The position numbers were made by a program, and so were the translations under genes. A stretch of 64,000 nucleotides of DNA from CAUZIZ01 sp965218775 (GTDB lineage: Bacteria; Acidobacteriota; UBA6911; RPQK01; JAJDTT01): contig CBDCLS010000004.1 of the NCBI GenBank assembly GCA_965218775.1, forward strand, positions 1,364,001 to 1,428,000, read 5' to 3'. A model generated the notes under the pieces. It was not told the origin of the DNA. It made no database searches and saw only the letters and a program-made list of their open reading frames with translations. Positions 16,981 through 27,242 of this stretch are shown piece by piece. Within the stretch, counting starts at the first letter, position 1. Each line of letters opens with the position of its first letter.

Positions 16981-19107
16981 CTACTTTCCCTGACTCAGCT
17001 TACGCAGGTAGACCTCTTCTGCCTCTTGGAACTCTTCCAGCACCTGCCGCTCGTGACCTGGGTGCTCGAAGAGCCCCTGGGTGAGCAATCGATGCCGCAG
17101 GTCGCGGGTCCATTTCAGCAGATAACGGAGAGACTCAGGGTCCGCGAGCGGTTGCTCCCCGATATCACAGTAGATGGGCGCGGAATGGGCGAAGAGCGTC
17201 GGGTTGTTGACCACGAGTTTGTGGGCGCCTCCAGTGATCCGAGCCGCCAGCCAGGAAGTTCCTTCTAGAATGACCTGTCCCTTGTAGCGCAGTTCCTTTT
17301 GATTGTCCTCCAGGGTGGCCGAGTAGGCCGGCTTGCCGTTGACGATGATCTCCAGTCTCTCCATCGGGACTTGGGAGTAGGCTTCGATGCTCACCTCTAC
17401 GGGGCCAGGTTCCGAGAAACTCAGCTCGCTGCCGGGTAGTCGGCCGTTCACTCGGAAAAATAAGAGCGGACCGTTTGTCACGAAGCTGCGTCCTTCCCTC
17501 AGGCCTACCACCCAGGCTTCATAGTCCAGGGGGCCGGGAGCGTATACGTAGACGCGATCACCCCCCACTACCATGTGTCGGCGGATGTTGTTGAAGGTGT
17601 CGGTCCCGGCGGCAGGCGCCAGCCGAAAGCCTGAGTTCAGAAGATGGTAGTAGAGGTCGGTCGATCCCTCGGTGTTGGCGTAGCCCAGGATCTCCATTCC
17701 GTCGGTGGCACCCAAGGCCGCATCGATCGGAAGCGCCTTGGCACTTCCCATTTTCAGCCCCTCCTCCCTGAAGGTTCGGTAGGGGTGCACGTAGAATAGG
17801 GACGAGCCCCTCTGTCTGGCCTTCCTGGCCTGAATTGCGTTGGACGGGTAGTCGAAGGGGTGGAGCGAATTGTCGAAGCCGTTGAACTGGGGTTCGATGA
17901 AATGTTTCAGATTGAGGGCGGCCATGTGGCCGTAGAGGTGCGTTCGGACCTCCTCGTTCCAGTAGAGGATGTATTTGGGCGTCGAGAGGGGGTGAGGAGC
18001 ACCGGTGAAGTGCTTGCGGTCGTAGACAATATCTCCCTGGGAGTTGCAGACCAGCAGATTGGCCACGTTCAGGTCCTCTGCTTGGACCTGGAGCCTGATG
18101 TCCTCGGGATTCACCACTTGATCGAGCGTCTTGTGGATCAGGTTGGGATGAATGTGGATGTCGCCCGAGTACCATCCCCGAGCCTGGGCATCGAATAACC
18201 GGCGCAGCTGGAATTCCGCAAGGTTCTCGCTTCCGGCAGTCAGCTCGATACTTCGTTCCTCAGCCTGGTGCTCGAATCCGTGAACCACGAGGACTTTCGT
18301 CAACCCGGCGCGTAGAATCAGCGAACTGCTGCCCTGGGTGTGGAAGTAGTGATGGCCGCCGATCCAGCTGCTGCGAAGAAAGGCGCCGGAGGGCCCTCGC
18401 GCCAGATGGTCCGAGCCCGTAACGTAGACTCGAGCTGGGATGAAGTTTCCCTGTGTATTCCTGACTCGAATCCGAAGCCTTGCTGGGGGTTGCCAGCTTA
18501 TCGGCAATGCAAGACGCGTTCTCTGCTCTCCCACCCGAAGCCGCAGCAACAGCTCTTCCCGATCATTCCCCCAGACAGTCAGGCGGAGGGGACGAACCTC
18601 GCCTGGCTCGAGGACAGCCTCCCTGACTACGAAGGTCAGACCCGCCTCTGCGGGCGAGAGGGAGACCTCCAGTGGCCGGCGCGAGCGGTTTCTCAACAGA
18701 AGCATCGCTCGGTTTTCGAGTCCCTTTGTGAAGAGGAGGTTCGATGGCTGGGCGATTACAGATGGCTCGGGATTCAGCTCAATCTTGACCAGCTCAGGGG
18801 ACCGGAACTTCCAGAGGACCCTTGCCAACTGGGTGAGTACCTCGGAGTGGGGTATCGGCGAACTTCTCTGTTGGTAGGCAAGTTTGCGAATGGGTGGATA
18901 GTCCGCAAAGCAGGTCTCCCTATCCGTCTCGCCATTCAGGAGCAAGGCGGAGAAGAACTCGGCGAAATCTCGCAGGGCTACGCTCCGGGCCAACAGGGGC
19001 TCGATCTCGTCCTCGCTGAGGCCGTAGGGGTTGATGATCCTTACCTGTCCTGCCAGTTCCGGCATGGCCAGAAGCAGGCTGACAGCGATTAGGAGTAGGT
19101 TTGTCAT
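16981..19107 (-). CDS. CehA/McbA-family metallohydrolase (PHP-like), exported
   Basis: About 708 residues from ATG 19107, with a signal peptide (MTNLLLIAVSLLLAMPELAG). After an N-terminal beta-rich part the metal-binding domain begins at WYSGDIHIHPN (His-x-His), with ILYWNEEVRTHLYGHMAALN, LFYVHPYR and AAGTDTFNN following. All are hallmarks of CehA/McbA proteins, which belong to the PHP phosphoesterase-like superfamily and include carbaryl hydrolase. Natural substrates are mostly unknown. A paralogue with the same layout lies at 51257-53665. The frameshifted DMT transporter follows after 11 bases, so the two were probably co-transcribed. Confidence 0.8.
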   Translation of the reverse strand: MTNLLLIAVSLLLAMPELAGQVRIINPYGLSEDEIEPLLARSVALRDFAEFFSALLLNGETDRETCFADYPPIRKLAYQQRSSPIPHSEVLTQLARVLWKFRSPELVKIELNPEPSVIAQPSNLLFTKGLENRAMLLLRNRSRRPLEVSLSPAEAGLTFVVREAVLEPGEVRPLRLTVWGNDREELLLRLRVGEQRTRLALPISWQPPARLRIRVRNTQGNFIPARVYVTGSDHLARGPSGAFLRSSWIGGHHYFHTQGSSSLILRAGLTKVLVVHGFEHQAEERSIELTAGSENLAEFQLRRLFDAQARGWYSGDIHIHPNLIHKTLDQVVNPEDIRLQVQAEDLNVANLLVCNSQGDIVYDRKHFTGAPHPLSTPKYILYWNEEVRTHLYGHMAALNLKHFIEPQFNGFDNSLHPFDYPSNAIQARKARQRGSSLFYVHPYRTFREEGLKMGSAKALPIDAALGATDGMEILGYANTEGSTDLYYHLLNSGFRLAPAAGTDTFNNIRRHMVVGGDRVYVYAPGPLDYEAWVVGLREGRSFVTNGPLLFFRVNGRLPGSELSFSEPGPVEVSIEAYSQVPMERLEIIVNGKPAYSATLEDNQKELRYKGQVILEGTSWLAARITGGAHKLVVNNPTLFAHSAPIYCDIGEQPLADPESLRYLLKWTRDLRHRLLTQGLFEHPGHERQVLEEFQEAEEVYLRKLSQGK

Positions 19108-19187
19108 CAGCCTCCACAATGTACTGTGCCGCCTCAGGGGTTGCAAACAGCTCCGGGAGGCCTGAGGGCGATGGGAGCAGGCTAAAA

Positions 19188-19262
19188 CTTCAAGAATACC
19201 AAGGTACAAGAAACAAGATACAAACAAGCTCCAAATCCCAAGCACCAGAATCCAAACGACCA
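19188..19262. repeat. A-rich low-complexity repeat (CAAGATACAA type)
   Basis: The stretch reads AATACCAAGGTACAAGAAAC, then further ACAAGATACAAACAAG, CCAAATCCCAAG and CCAGAATCCAAACG units. I recall similar CAAGAAACAAGATACAA tracts as dispersed intergenic repeats in many environmental bacteria; function is unknown. Confidence 0.5.
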
Positions 19263-19287
19263 GCTATCTTCGCCCAGGCACCACCGA

Positions 19288-19360
19288 TCCGACAGAGCCG
19301 CGAACGACTTGAGCCGTTAGCACTATGAGGCCAATTTCCGAGGAGAGAGCTGGACAACAG
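19288..19360 (+). repeat. Dispersed ~70-bp repeat, copy 1
   Basis: It contains GACAGAGCCGCGAACGACTT and TTCCGAGGAGAGAGCTGGAC. Related copies lie at 31879-31951 and, more diverged, 51321-51386, all in intergenic or leader DNA. This copy sits in the divergent promoter region between the CehA/McbA gene and the nitrilase gene. Confidence 0.65.
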
Positions 19361-19452
19361 CAGAATCTCCCCTATCCCCGACCAAAGTTTCCTACTGATG
19401 AGAAAGATGGCGGAAAGTGAGGTATGCTGTTTCTGTTCCCGAGGGAGAAGAC

Positions 19453-20313
19453 ATGAAGCTGAAATTGGCTACCTGCCAGTTCCCGGTGAGCTCGGACATC
19501 GAACGCAACTTTCGCTACATCTCGAGACAGCTCCGATCTGCCCATGCGAAAGGCGCCCAGTTGGTTCACTTCTCCGAAGCTTGTCTGGGAGGGTATGTCG
19601 GAGTCGACCGGGCTTCCTTCGAAGACTACCCTTGGGATCTACTTCAGAGCCGAACGCAGGAGATTCTCGATCTCACGCGTCGTCTCAAAGTGTGGGTGAT
19701 TCTGGGATCGAATCACCGCCTCTCGGGTAAGCACAAGCCGCACAATAGTCTCTACGTGATCGATCCCCGAGGCGCCGTCGTGGACCGATATGACAAGATG
19801 TTCTGCTGTACGAAGGATGACCTGAGTCACTATACGCCGGGTTCGAAGTTTGTCGTCTTCAAGGTCAAGGGAATCCGGTGTGGGCTCCAGATCTGCCACG
19901 ATTTTCGCTATCCGGAGTTGTATCGGGAGTACAGTCGGAAGGGAGTTCAGCTGGTTTTCCATTCCTACCACAACGGTGGGATGACCGCCCAGACGATAAG
20001 GGACAGCCAGAACGTCTGGAAGGTAATGGTCAGGGCCACGATGCAGGCCTATGCTGCTAGTAACTATGTCTGGATCAGCGTGAACAACACCACGCGACGC
20101 GAGAGTAGCGGCTCCAGTTTCCTGGTTCGTCCCGATGGTCTCGTCAGTGGGACGCTCCCGCTGCACCGCTCCGCTGTCCTGATCAGCACGGTCGACACCG
20201 AGACCGAGTACTATGACGCTTCCAAGGATTGGCGTCGCCGGGCCCTACGAGGTATCTACCACAGCGGTACTCTGGTCCGAGACCAGCGCTCGGAGGATCG
20301 AAAAAGCCTCTGA
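19453..20313 (+). CDS. Carbon-nitrogen hydrolase (nitrilase superfamily)
   Basis: A 286-residue enzyme with the Glu-Lys-Cys catalytic triad in view: Glu in LVHFSEACLGGY, Lys in VDRYDKMFCC and Cys in GLQICHDFRYPELYREY. The length fits a single nitrilase domain, so an amidase or carbamoylase acting on small amides is likely; nitrile hydrolysis is less common in this branch. It is cytoplasmic, with no signal peptide. ATG 19453 follows a purine-rich GAGGGAGAAG site. The substrate cannot be read from the sequence. Confidence 0.85.
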   Translation: MKLKLATCQFPVSSDIERNFRYISRQLRSAHAKGAQLVHFSEACLGGYVGVDRASFEDYPWDLLQSRTQEILDLTRRLKVWVILGSNHRLSGKHKPHNSLYVIDPRGAVVDRYDKMFCCTKDDLSHYTPGSKFVVFKVKGIRCGLQICHDFRYPELYREYSRKGVQLVFHSYHNGGMTAQTIRDSQNVWKVMVRATMQAYAASNYVWISVNNTTRRESSGSSFLVRPDGLVSGTLPLHRSAVLISTVDTETEYYDASKDWRRRALRGIYHSGTLVRDQRSEDRKSL

Positions 20314-20451
20314 GAACATGACCTGCATCCGAGGACCTGCGCTAGTCGGATCGGACCTGGGGATGGGTCCGCACGACGTATCTGATGTAGAATATCCGCG
20401 AATCGAAATTCCTTTCCATAGAAGGAAGTGGCCCCGGGCCAGAAGGACTGT

Positions 20452-23400
20452 ATGAGCTGCGCATTCTTCTTGTTGGTCACCCTGGCGGTTAGCCTGACAC
20501 CTATCTGGGCGGGATCGTCGTTGACACCAGTCGACTTCAACCGGCAGATTCGTCCCATTCTGTCGAATCACTGCTTCGCCTGCCATGGCCCTGACGAGAA
20601 GGTCCGCGAGGCCGGTCTGCGTCTCGACCTGGAAGAGGGATTGTTCGAGAAGCGGGGTAACTACCGACTGGTGGTGCCAGGCGACTCTTCCGAGAGCCGC
20701 CTCTTCCAACGGATCAGTGCCGAACACGAGGCGGCCAGGATGCCTCCTTCTCGATTCGACCGGCAACTCTCTCAGGAGCAAGTCGACCTGATTCAGCGTT
20801 GGATAGAAGAGGGAGCTCAGTGGCAGAACCATTGGGCCTTCGTTGCTCCCAGGAGACCGACGGTTCCCAGAGTCAGGAACCGCGCCTGGGCCAGAAACCC
20901 TATTGACAGGTTCATTCTGGCCCGACTGGAGAAAGAAGGACTGGAGCCCTCACCCGAGACCGACCGTGTTACCTTGCTGCGAAGGGTGACGCTGGATCTG
21001 ACGGGCCTACCGCCTAGCTTGGATGAGATCGAAGCCTTCCTGACCGATGATTCGCCTGATGCCTACGGAAGAGTTGTCGACAGACTCCTGGGATCTCCCC
21101 ACTACGGAGAGCGGATGGCCATGGAGTGGCTCGACGTTGGCCGCTACGCCGATACCCACGGCTTCCACATCGACAGCCATCGCGACATGTGGTTATGGCG
21201 GGATTGGGTCATTGACGCCTTCCAGAGGAACCTCCCCTTCGATCGCTTCACTATCGAGCAGCTTGCGGGAGACCTTTTGCCCGGCGCCACTCGCGAGCAG
21301 AAGGTTGCCACCGGCTTCAATCGCAACCACATGATCAACTTCGAGGGTGGAGCCATCCCGGAAGAGTACCAGGTGGAGTATATGGTAGATCGCGTCAACA
21401 CTACGTCTACGGTGTGGATGGGTCTCACTATGGGCTGCGCCCGTTGCCACGATCACAAATACGATCCCATCAGGCAGCGTGAGTTCTACCAGTTTTCGGC
21501 CTTTTTCAACACCATTCCGGAAAAGGGCCTCGATGGCAGGAAGGGTAACGCCGCGCCTTTTCTGCAGGTTCCCTCACCCACCCAAGCTCAGCTCCGGGAG
21601 GATCTACAGCAGGCAATTCGCTCGATCGAGTCGGCAATGCCCGAGGAGAGGGTGGCTGCTTTGATGGAGGAGTGGGAGAAGTCGGGACCGACCCGGATGC
21701 CTCGAGATCCGACTCGAGAGTTACTGGCTCACTACGAGCTCGACGGCCACACCGCTGACACCACCGGCTTCTACCGGCACGGTCGGGTCAGGGGAGAGGA
21801 GCTGGAGTATGGAGAGGGTAAGGTTGGGGAGGCCGCCAAGTTCAATGGCCGCAACCATGTAGATCTAGGCGTCCTGGGCGACTTTGAGTCGACGGAACCG
21901 TTTTCGATTGGGGTCTGGGTTTACATTACCAGCGAGGGCGACGGAACTGTCATCGCCCGCATGGATGATTCAAACGACGGTCTGCGGGGATACGAAATCT
22001 CCCTGGGTGATTTCAAGGCCTTCGATGGTCCCAAATTTAGTGGCCCGCTGATGATGGCTCATCTCGTCCACGAATGGCCCGGGAAGGCTCTGAAGGTACG
22101 TACGCTTCGTCCCGTTTCATTGAAAGACTGGCACCACCTCGCTCTCACCTACGACGGATCCGCTAAGGCAAATGGCGTGAAACTCTATAAAGATGGAGAG
22201 CTTCAGAAGGTAGAAGTGGTTCACTCGGGACGCCAGCCTCGCGATCTCGAGGGTTCCATCAGAACTTCCGCACCTCTCCACCTGGGCCAGCGACTGAACA
22301 AGAATGGTTTCAGCGGTCAGATGGACGAAGCACGGATCTACGGGAGGGAGTTGAAGGCTGAGGAAGTTCGGCAGCTTGCGATCTACCAACCCATCAGGGC
22401 TAATTTGAAGGTGCTGCCAGAGGACCGAACCGAGAATCAACAGAAAGATCTAAAAAGTTTCTACCTCCTGCAGGAGGCGCCCGCTCGCTATCGGGAGTTG
22501 TATGCCAAGCTCGTTGCCCAACGTGAGCAGGAAGCAGAGCTGGAGAAGGCTATCCCTACAACCATGGTAATGGAGGAAATGGGAGAGCCTCGGGACACCG
22601 TGATTCTGGACCGGGGTGACTACAGGAATCGCGGTGAAAAGGTTGAGGCTGGCGTCCCATCGGCTCTTCCTCCCCTTCCCCAGGACGCTCCCAGCAATCG
22701 TTTGGGGCTGGCAAAGTGGCTGGTGCACCCCGACCATCCCTTGACGGCAAGGGTGACGGTCAACCGCTATTGGCAGATGTATTTTGGAAACGGCTTCGTC
22801 AAGTCGGCAGAGAACTTCGGCTCTCAAGGGGATGCTCCCAGTCATCCACAGCTACTGGACTGGTTAGCAACGGAGTTCCGCAGCGGCTGGGATGTCAAGG
22901 GGCTGCAGAGGTTGATTGTGACCTCGGCTACCTACCGTCAATCTTCACGTGTGACGCCCGAGCTTCTGGAAAAGGACCCCGAAAACCGCCTGTTGGCAAG
23001 GGCCTCTCGATTTCGCCTGTCTGCCGAGGCAGTTCGAGACAACGCTTTGGCGGCCAGTGGACTTCTCAACCGCCAGATTGGGGGCGCCAGTGTCTTCCCC
23101 TATCAGCCCGGCGGTCTGTGGAAAGAGATGGCCTACGGAGAAAAGTACACGGCTCAGTACTACCAGCAGAGTCAAGGTCAGGACCTCTACCGCCGCACCA
23201 TGTACACCTTCTGGAAGCGCACCATTCCTCCCCCAACACTGGTTGCATTCGATGCACCCGACCGCGAGACCTGTACCGTACGCCGGGCTCGCACGAATAC
23301 GCCGCTTCAAGCCTTGATCTTGATGAACGATCCGACCTACGTCGAGGCCGCTCGCGTCCTGGCCGAGCGGATTATGAAACAGGCTCGACTCGCCGTGGAC

Positions 23401-23646
23401 GAACGGATCGGTCTAGCTTTTCGTCTAACCACGGCACGCCAGCCCACAACGGTCGAAGTAGCGATTCTTCGTCGCATCTTCGAAGCGCAGCTAGCGGAGA
23501 ACCAGAGCGATCCAAAGTCGGCTGCGCTGCTGCTCCAGGTTGGCGAGTCTTCCTTTGATCAGAGCCTGGATCGTCGCGAGCTGGCCGCCTGGACCGCCGT
23601 GACCAGCAGCATTTTGAACCTGGACGAAACCATCACCAGAGAGTGA
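20452..23646 (+). CDS. PSD1/PSCyt1 cytochrome with LamG domain (DUF1549/DUF1553)
   Basis: About 1,064 residues with a signal peptide. Domains in order: a planctomycete-type cytochrome c (PSCyt1, CFACHGPDE heme site near residue 45); DUF1549 (about 125-350) with a second CxxCH in CARCHDHKYDP; a LamG/concanavalin-like domain (about 420-640, ending GQMDEARIYGRELKAEEV); and DUF1553 (about 720-1030, with RVTVNRYWQMYFGNG and RRTMYTFWKR). These periplasmic proteins are encoded beside DUF1501 proteins, as here, and are thought to act in polysaccharide or sulfated-glycan turnover; the reaction is unknown. The start is ATG 20452, just before the hydrophobic signal. Confidence 0.85.
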   Translation: MSCAFFLLVTLAVSLTPIWAGSSLTPVDFNRQIRPILSNHCFACHGPDEKVREAGLRLDLEEGLFEKRGNYRLVVPGDSSESRLFQRISAEHEAARMPPSRFDRQLSQEQVDLIQRWIEEGAQWQNHWAFVAPRRPTVPRVRNRAWARNPIDRFILARLEKEGLEPSPETDRVTLLRRVTLDLTGLPPSLDEIEAFLTDDSPDAYGRVVDRLLGSPHYGERMAMEWLDVGRYADTHGFHIDSHRDMWLWRDWVIDAFQRNLPFDRFTIEQLAGDLLPGATREQKVATGFNRNHMINFEGGAIPEEYQVEYMVDRVNTTSTVWMGLTMGCARCHDHKYDPIRQREFYQFSAFFNTIPEKGLDGRKGNAAPFLQVPSPTQAQLREDLQQAIRSIESAMPEERVAALMEEWEKSGPTRMPRDPTRELLAHYELDGHTADTTGFYRHGRVRGEELEYGEGKVGEAAKFNGRNHVDLGVLGDFESTEPFSIGVWVYITSEGDGTVIARMDDSNDGLRGYEISLGDFKAFDGPKFSGPLMMAHLVHEWPGKALKVRTLRPVSLKDWHHLALTYDGSAKANGVKLYKDGELQKVEVVHSGRQPRDLEGSIRTSAPLHLGQRLNKNGFSGQMDEARIYGRELKAEEVRQLAIYQPIRANLKVLPEDRTENQQKDLKSFYLLQEAPARYRELYAKLVAQREQEAELEKAIPTTMVMEEMGEPRDTVILDRGDYRNRGEKVEAGVPSALPPLPQDAPSNRLGLAKWLVHPDHPLTARVTVNRYWQMYFGNGFVKSAENFGSQGDAPSHPQLLDWLATEFRSGWDVKGLQRLIVTSATYRQSSRVTPELLEKDPENRLLARASRFRLSAEAVRDNALAASGLLNRQIGGASVFPYQPGGLWKEMAYGEKYTAQYYQQSQGQDLYRRTMYTFWKRTIPPPTLVAFDAPDRETCTVRRARTNTPLQALILMNDPTYVEAARVLAERIMKQARLAVDERIGLAFRLTTARQPTTVEVAILRRIFEAQLAENQSDPKSAALLLQVGESSFDQSLDRRELAAWTAVTSSILNLDETITRE

Positions 23647-23652
23647 AGAGCC

Positions 23653-25108
<1,456 letters not shown>

Positions 25109-25116
<8 letters not shown>

Positions 25117-25192
25117 CTTTGGCCTCCAGGCCGAAGTATTTTCGGGCGTGCCTAGCTCGACTGACGGCGGCCTGGAGCCCACCGCTACGCCG
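25109..25192 (+). terminator. Candidate terminator / long inverted repeat
   Basis: CTTTGGCC-TCCA-GGCCGAAG (25117-25136) followed by TATTTT forms a short hairpin with a T-rich tail just after the DUF1501 stop. The same arm also pairs more widely: GGCGTAGC...CTCCAGGCCG (from 25110) matches the inverted CGGCCTGGAG...GCTACGCC at 25168-25192. It may act as a terminator of the upstream pair or be a small palindromic element inserted at the 3' end. Confidence 0.5.
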
Positions 25193-25202
25193 AGGGTCGG
25201 CC

Positions 25203-25520
25203 TCAGTTCCCATTAGCGGGAATGGGCGACATGGCGACAGTGGCCAGTGCAGCGTCACTCGTTCTCTGTCTTAGTGCCACCGAGACCACGCTTCCTCCTA
25301 CGCAGTGCAGGCTGAAGCAGCCCTGGTAGGAGGACGGCAGAGTCGCAATCAGCTCGTCCAGGAACATGGCCACCTGTTTGCCGGCGCCTAGTGTGATCGG
25401 TGCTTCCCCAGCCATCGTTCCGCTGGCGTTGTACGCCGTCAGCGTGCAGCTGGCCGTTCCCAGGCCGCCCAATATCGACTTGGGGTGCTGGTGGGAATTT
25501 CGACAGGCGAACCTGATCTT
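25203..25520 (-). pseudogene. C-terminal remnant of an exported beta-rich adhesin-type protein
   Basis: The minus frame reads TASCTLTAYNASGTMAGEAP, LGAGKQVAMFLDEL, SSYQGCF and VVSVALRQR, ending TVAMSPIPANGN. This is the repeating beta-sandwich unit often seen at the end of large secreted proteins (L-T-x-Y-x-x-x-G, G-x-x-x-x-x-FLDEL, VALR). A related unit occurs in the giant protein at 44508-49085 (FSNQGEMTGEGEF, LTELVPS). The rest of the gene is absent and the upstream side runs directly into a MITE. It is a leftover of a larger gene. Confidence 0.55.
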
Positions 25521-25527
25521 TGCTAAG

Positions 25528-25796
25528 TACACGGTTCCATAAATACGGTGACGTTTGTGGCGAGCGCGACGGGTCGAGTTCGCGAAGCGACGACGAACGC
25601 CATGCCTGGTCATCGTGGAGGAGGAGCGACAAAGGAATCGGCCCGTCCCGTCGCCACCCGAAGGGCAGATGGGGGTTGTGGACGATCTCTGCGTTGGTTG
25701 TCGTCGAAGATGACCAAGCATCGACTTCCTCCTCCCGCCTTGATCTCGCCTCACAAGCCCCATCTGCAAACGTCACCGTATTTATGGAACCGTGTA
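25528..25796. mobile_element. MITE-like element with 29-bp terminal inverted repeats
   Basis: TACACGGTTCCATAAATACG... at 25528-25556 is repeated exactly, inverted, at 25768-25796. Outside both ends is the same 5-mer CTAAG (25523-25527 and 25797-25801), a likely target-site duplication. The 269-bp element has no convincing gene, so it would depend on a transposase elsewhere. Its interior (about 25540-25735) is shared with 50720-50912. Confidence 0.8.
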
Positions 25797-25827
25797 CTAA
25801 GCAGTGTAGGAGGAATGTCTGCTAAAG

Positions 25828-27225
25828 CTAAACCAGCTCGGCCAGAGGGACGCCGGTCACGTCGTCGAGGGCATTGGCGATTTTGATGGGGCGGCCAACG
25901 GGAGTCATATATTCCTTGGTCCAGTCGATCCCCAGAGCCTTGTAGATGGTGGCGAACACGTCCCCCAGGCTGACCTGACGGTCAGCCACCTGGCCACCTC
26001 GCTCATCACTTTCACCTACGACCACGCCGGTACGTAGCCCGCCACCACCGAGTGCCAGGGACCAGCACTGGGGCCAATGGTCTCGGCCTAGCGCAGGGTT
26101 GTGGTAGGGGGTACGGCCGAACTCGCCCATGACCAACAGGATGGTCGAATCGTAGAGGCCTCGCTCGACCAGGTCGTCGATCAGCACTGACAAAGACCGG
26201 TCCAGCGGCGGCGTGAGACTATCGCGATGTCCTTTGTCGTTGTTGGAATGGGTGTCCCAGGAGTTGCCCCGGAAGCCGGCGGCGGTCACGAAGCGGGTCC
26301 CAGACTCCACCAGACGCCTTGCCAGCAGAAGGCTCTGACCCACGGTGTCACGGCCATAGGCTTCCTTGGTTTTCTCTGACTCTTTTGACAGGTCGAAGGC
26401 GTCTCGCACGGCCGGTGTCAAGATCATTTCCCAGGCCTTCTGGACGAACGCATCCATCCTGGCGTGCTCCAAGCTTTGCACCTTCTGGCGGTAGAGCTTG
26501 TCCAAGGCAGTCAAGAACAAACGCCGATTCTCCACAGAGGCGGTTGCCAACGTCTTGGGCAAGCTGAGGTCGGCTACCTTCAGATCCTTTTGGGAGGGGT
26601 CCGGAAGCAACAAGGGATCGTAGTCCGGACCCAGGAAGGCTGATTTGAAGTAGTCCTGATACTGTCGGCTACGCTCCCAGCGCGGCACCAGGACGTACGC
26701 AGGCATGTTGTTGGCCGGGGCCACTTCTTTGCCCACGATAGATCCCAGACTGGGAAACTGCATTGCAGGATTGTGACGATGCCCGGTTGCCGCATAGTGG
26801 ACCGCCTGGGGATGATCGTTCCCGAACGAGGTGATGGAGCGCACCAGCGCCAATCTGTCCATGCGCTGGGCAAGTTTGGGAAGAAGCTCGGAGATCTGGA
26901 TGCCAGCGACGTTGGTGGAGATAGGCCGGAAAGAGCTGTTGGCCTTGGGGTCCCAGGTGTCGACCTGACTGGGTCCTCCTTCGAGCCAGACCAGGATGCA
27001 GGAGGTAGCCTTGGTCTTGTTTGAGTTGGGACGCTTGAGCGCGGCCTCCAACTTCAAGGACTGGCTCAGATGCAGGCCCATGAAGCCGAGCGAGCCAACC
27101 CTAACGAAATCGCGCCGGTTCCATTCGCTTTCGGGGGCACTCAAACAGCCAACTCTCTTCAAAACAACTGGGTCTCCTCTAGCAGCCAGGACGAGACGTC
27201 TCGTGGACTTTCTACCAGTGTACAC
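25828..27225 (-). CDS. DUF1501 protein, Tat-exported
   Basis: A 465-residue protein. A twin-arginine signal lies at about residues 37-60 (WNRRDFVRVGSLGFMGLHLS), then DUF1501 with CILVWLEGGPSQVDTWDPK, AATGHRHNPAMQFPSLGS and ILLVMGEFGRTPYHN. It is the last gene of a minus-strand operon that also holds a DUF1549/DUF1553 protein and a PPC-type secreted protein. Start GTG 27225 leaves a long leader before the Tat signal, so the true start may be somewhat downstream. It is a distant paralogue of the gene at 23653-25116. Confidence 0.85.
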   Translation of the reverse strand: MYTGRKSTRRLVLAARGDPVVLKRVGCLSAPESEWNRRDFVRVGSLGFMGLHLSQSLKLEAALKRPNSNKTKATSCILVWLEGGPSQVDTWDPKANSSFRPISTNVAGIQISELLPKLAQRMDRLALVRSITSFGNDHPQAVHYAATGHRHNPAMQFPSLGSIVGKEVAPANNMPAYVLVPRWERSRQYQDYFKSAFLGPDYDPLLLPDPSQKDLKVADLSLPKTLATASVENRRLFLTALDKLYRQKVQSLEHARMDAFVQKAWEMILTPAVRDAFDLSKESEKTKEAYGRDTVGQSLLLARRLVESGTRFVTAAGFRGNSWDTHSNNDKGHRDSLTPPLDRSLSVLIDDLVERGLYDSTILLVMGEFGRTPYHNPALGRDHWPQCWSLALGGGGLRTGVVVGESDERGGQVADRQVSLGDVFATIYKALGIDWTKEYMTPVGRPIKIANALDDVTGVPLAELV

Positions 27226-27242
27226 CTAGTCCGGTGCCCAGT

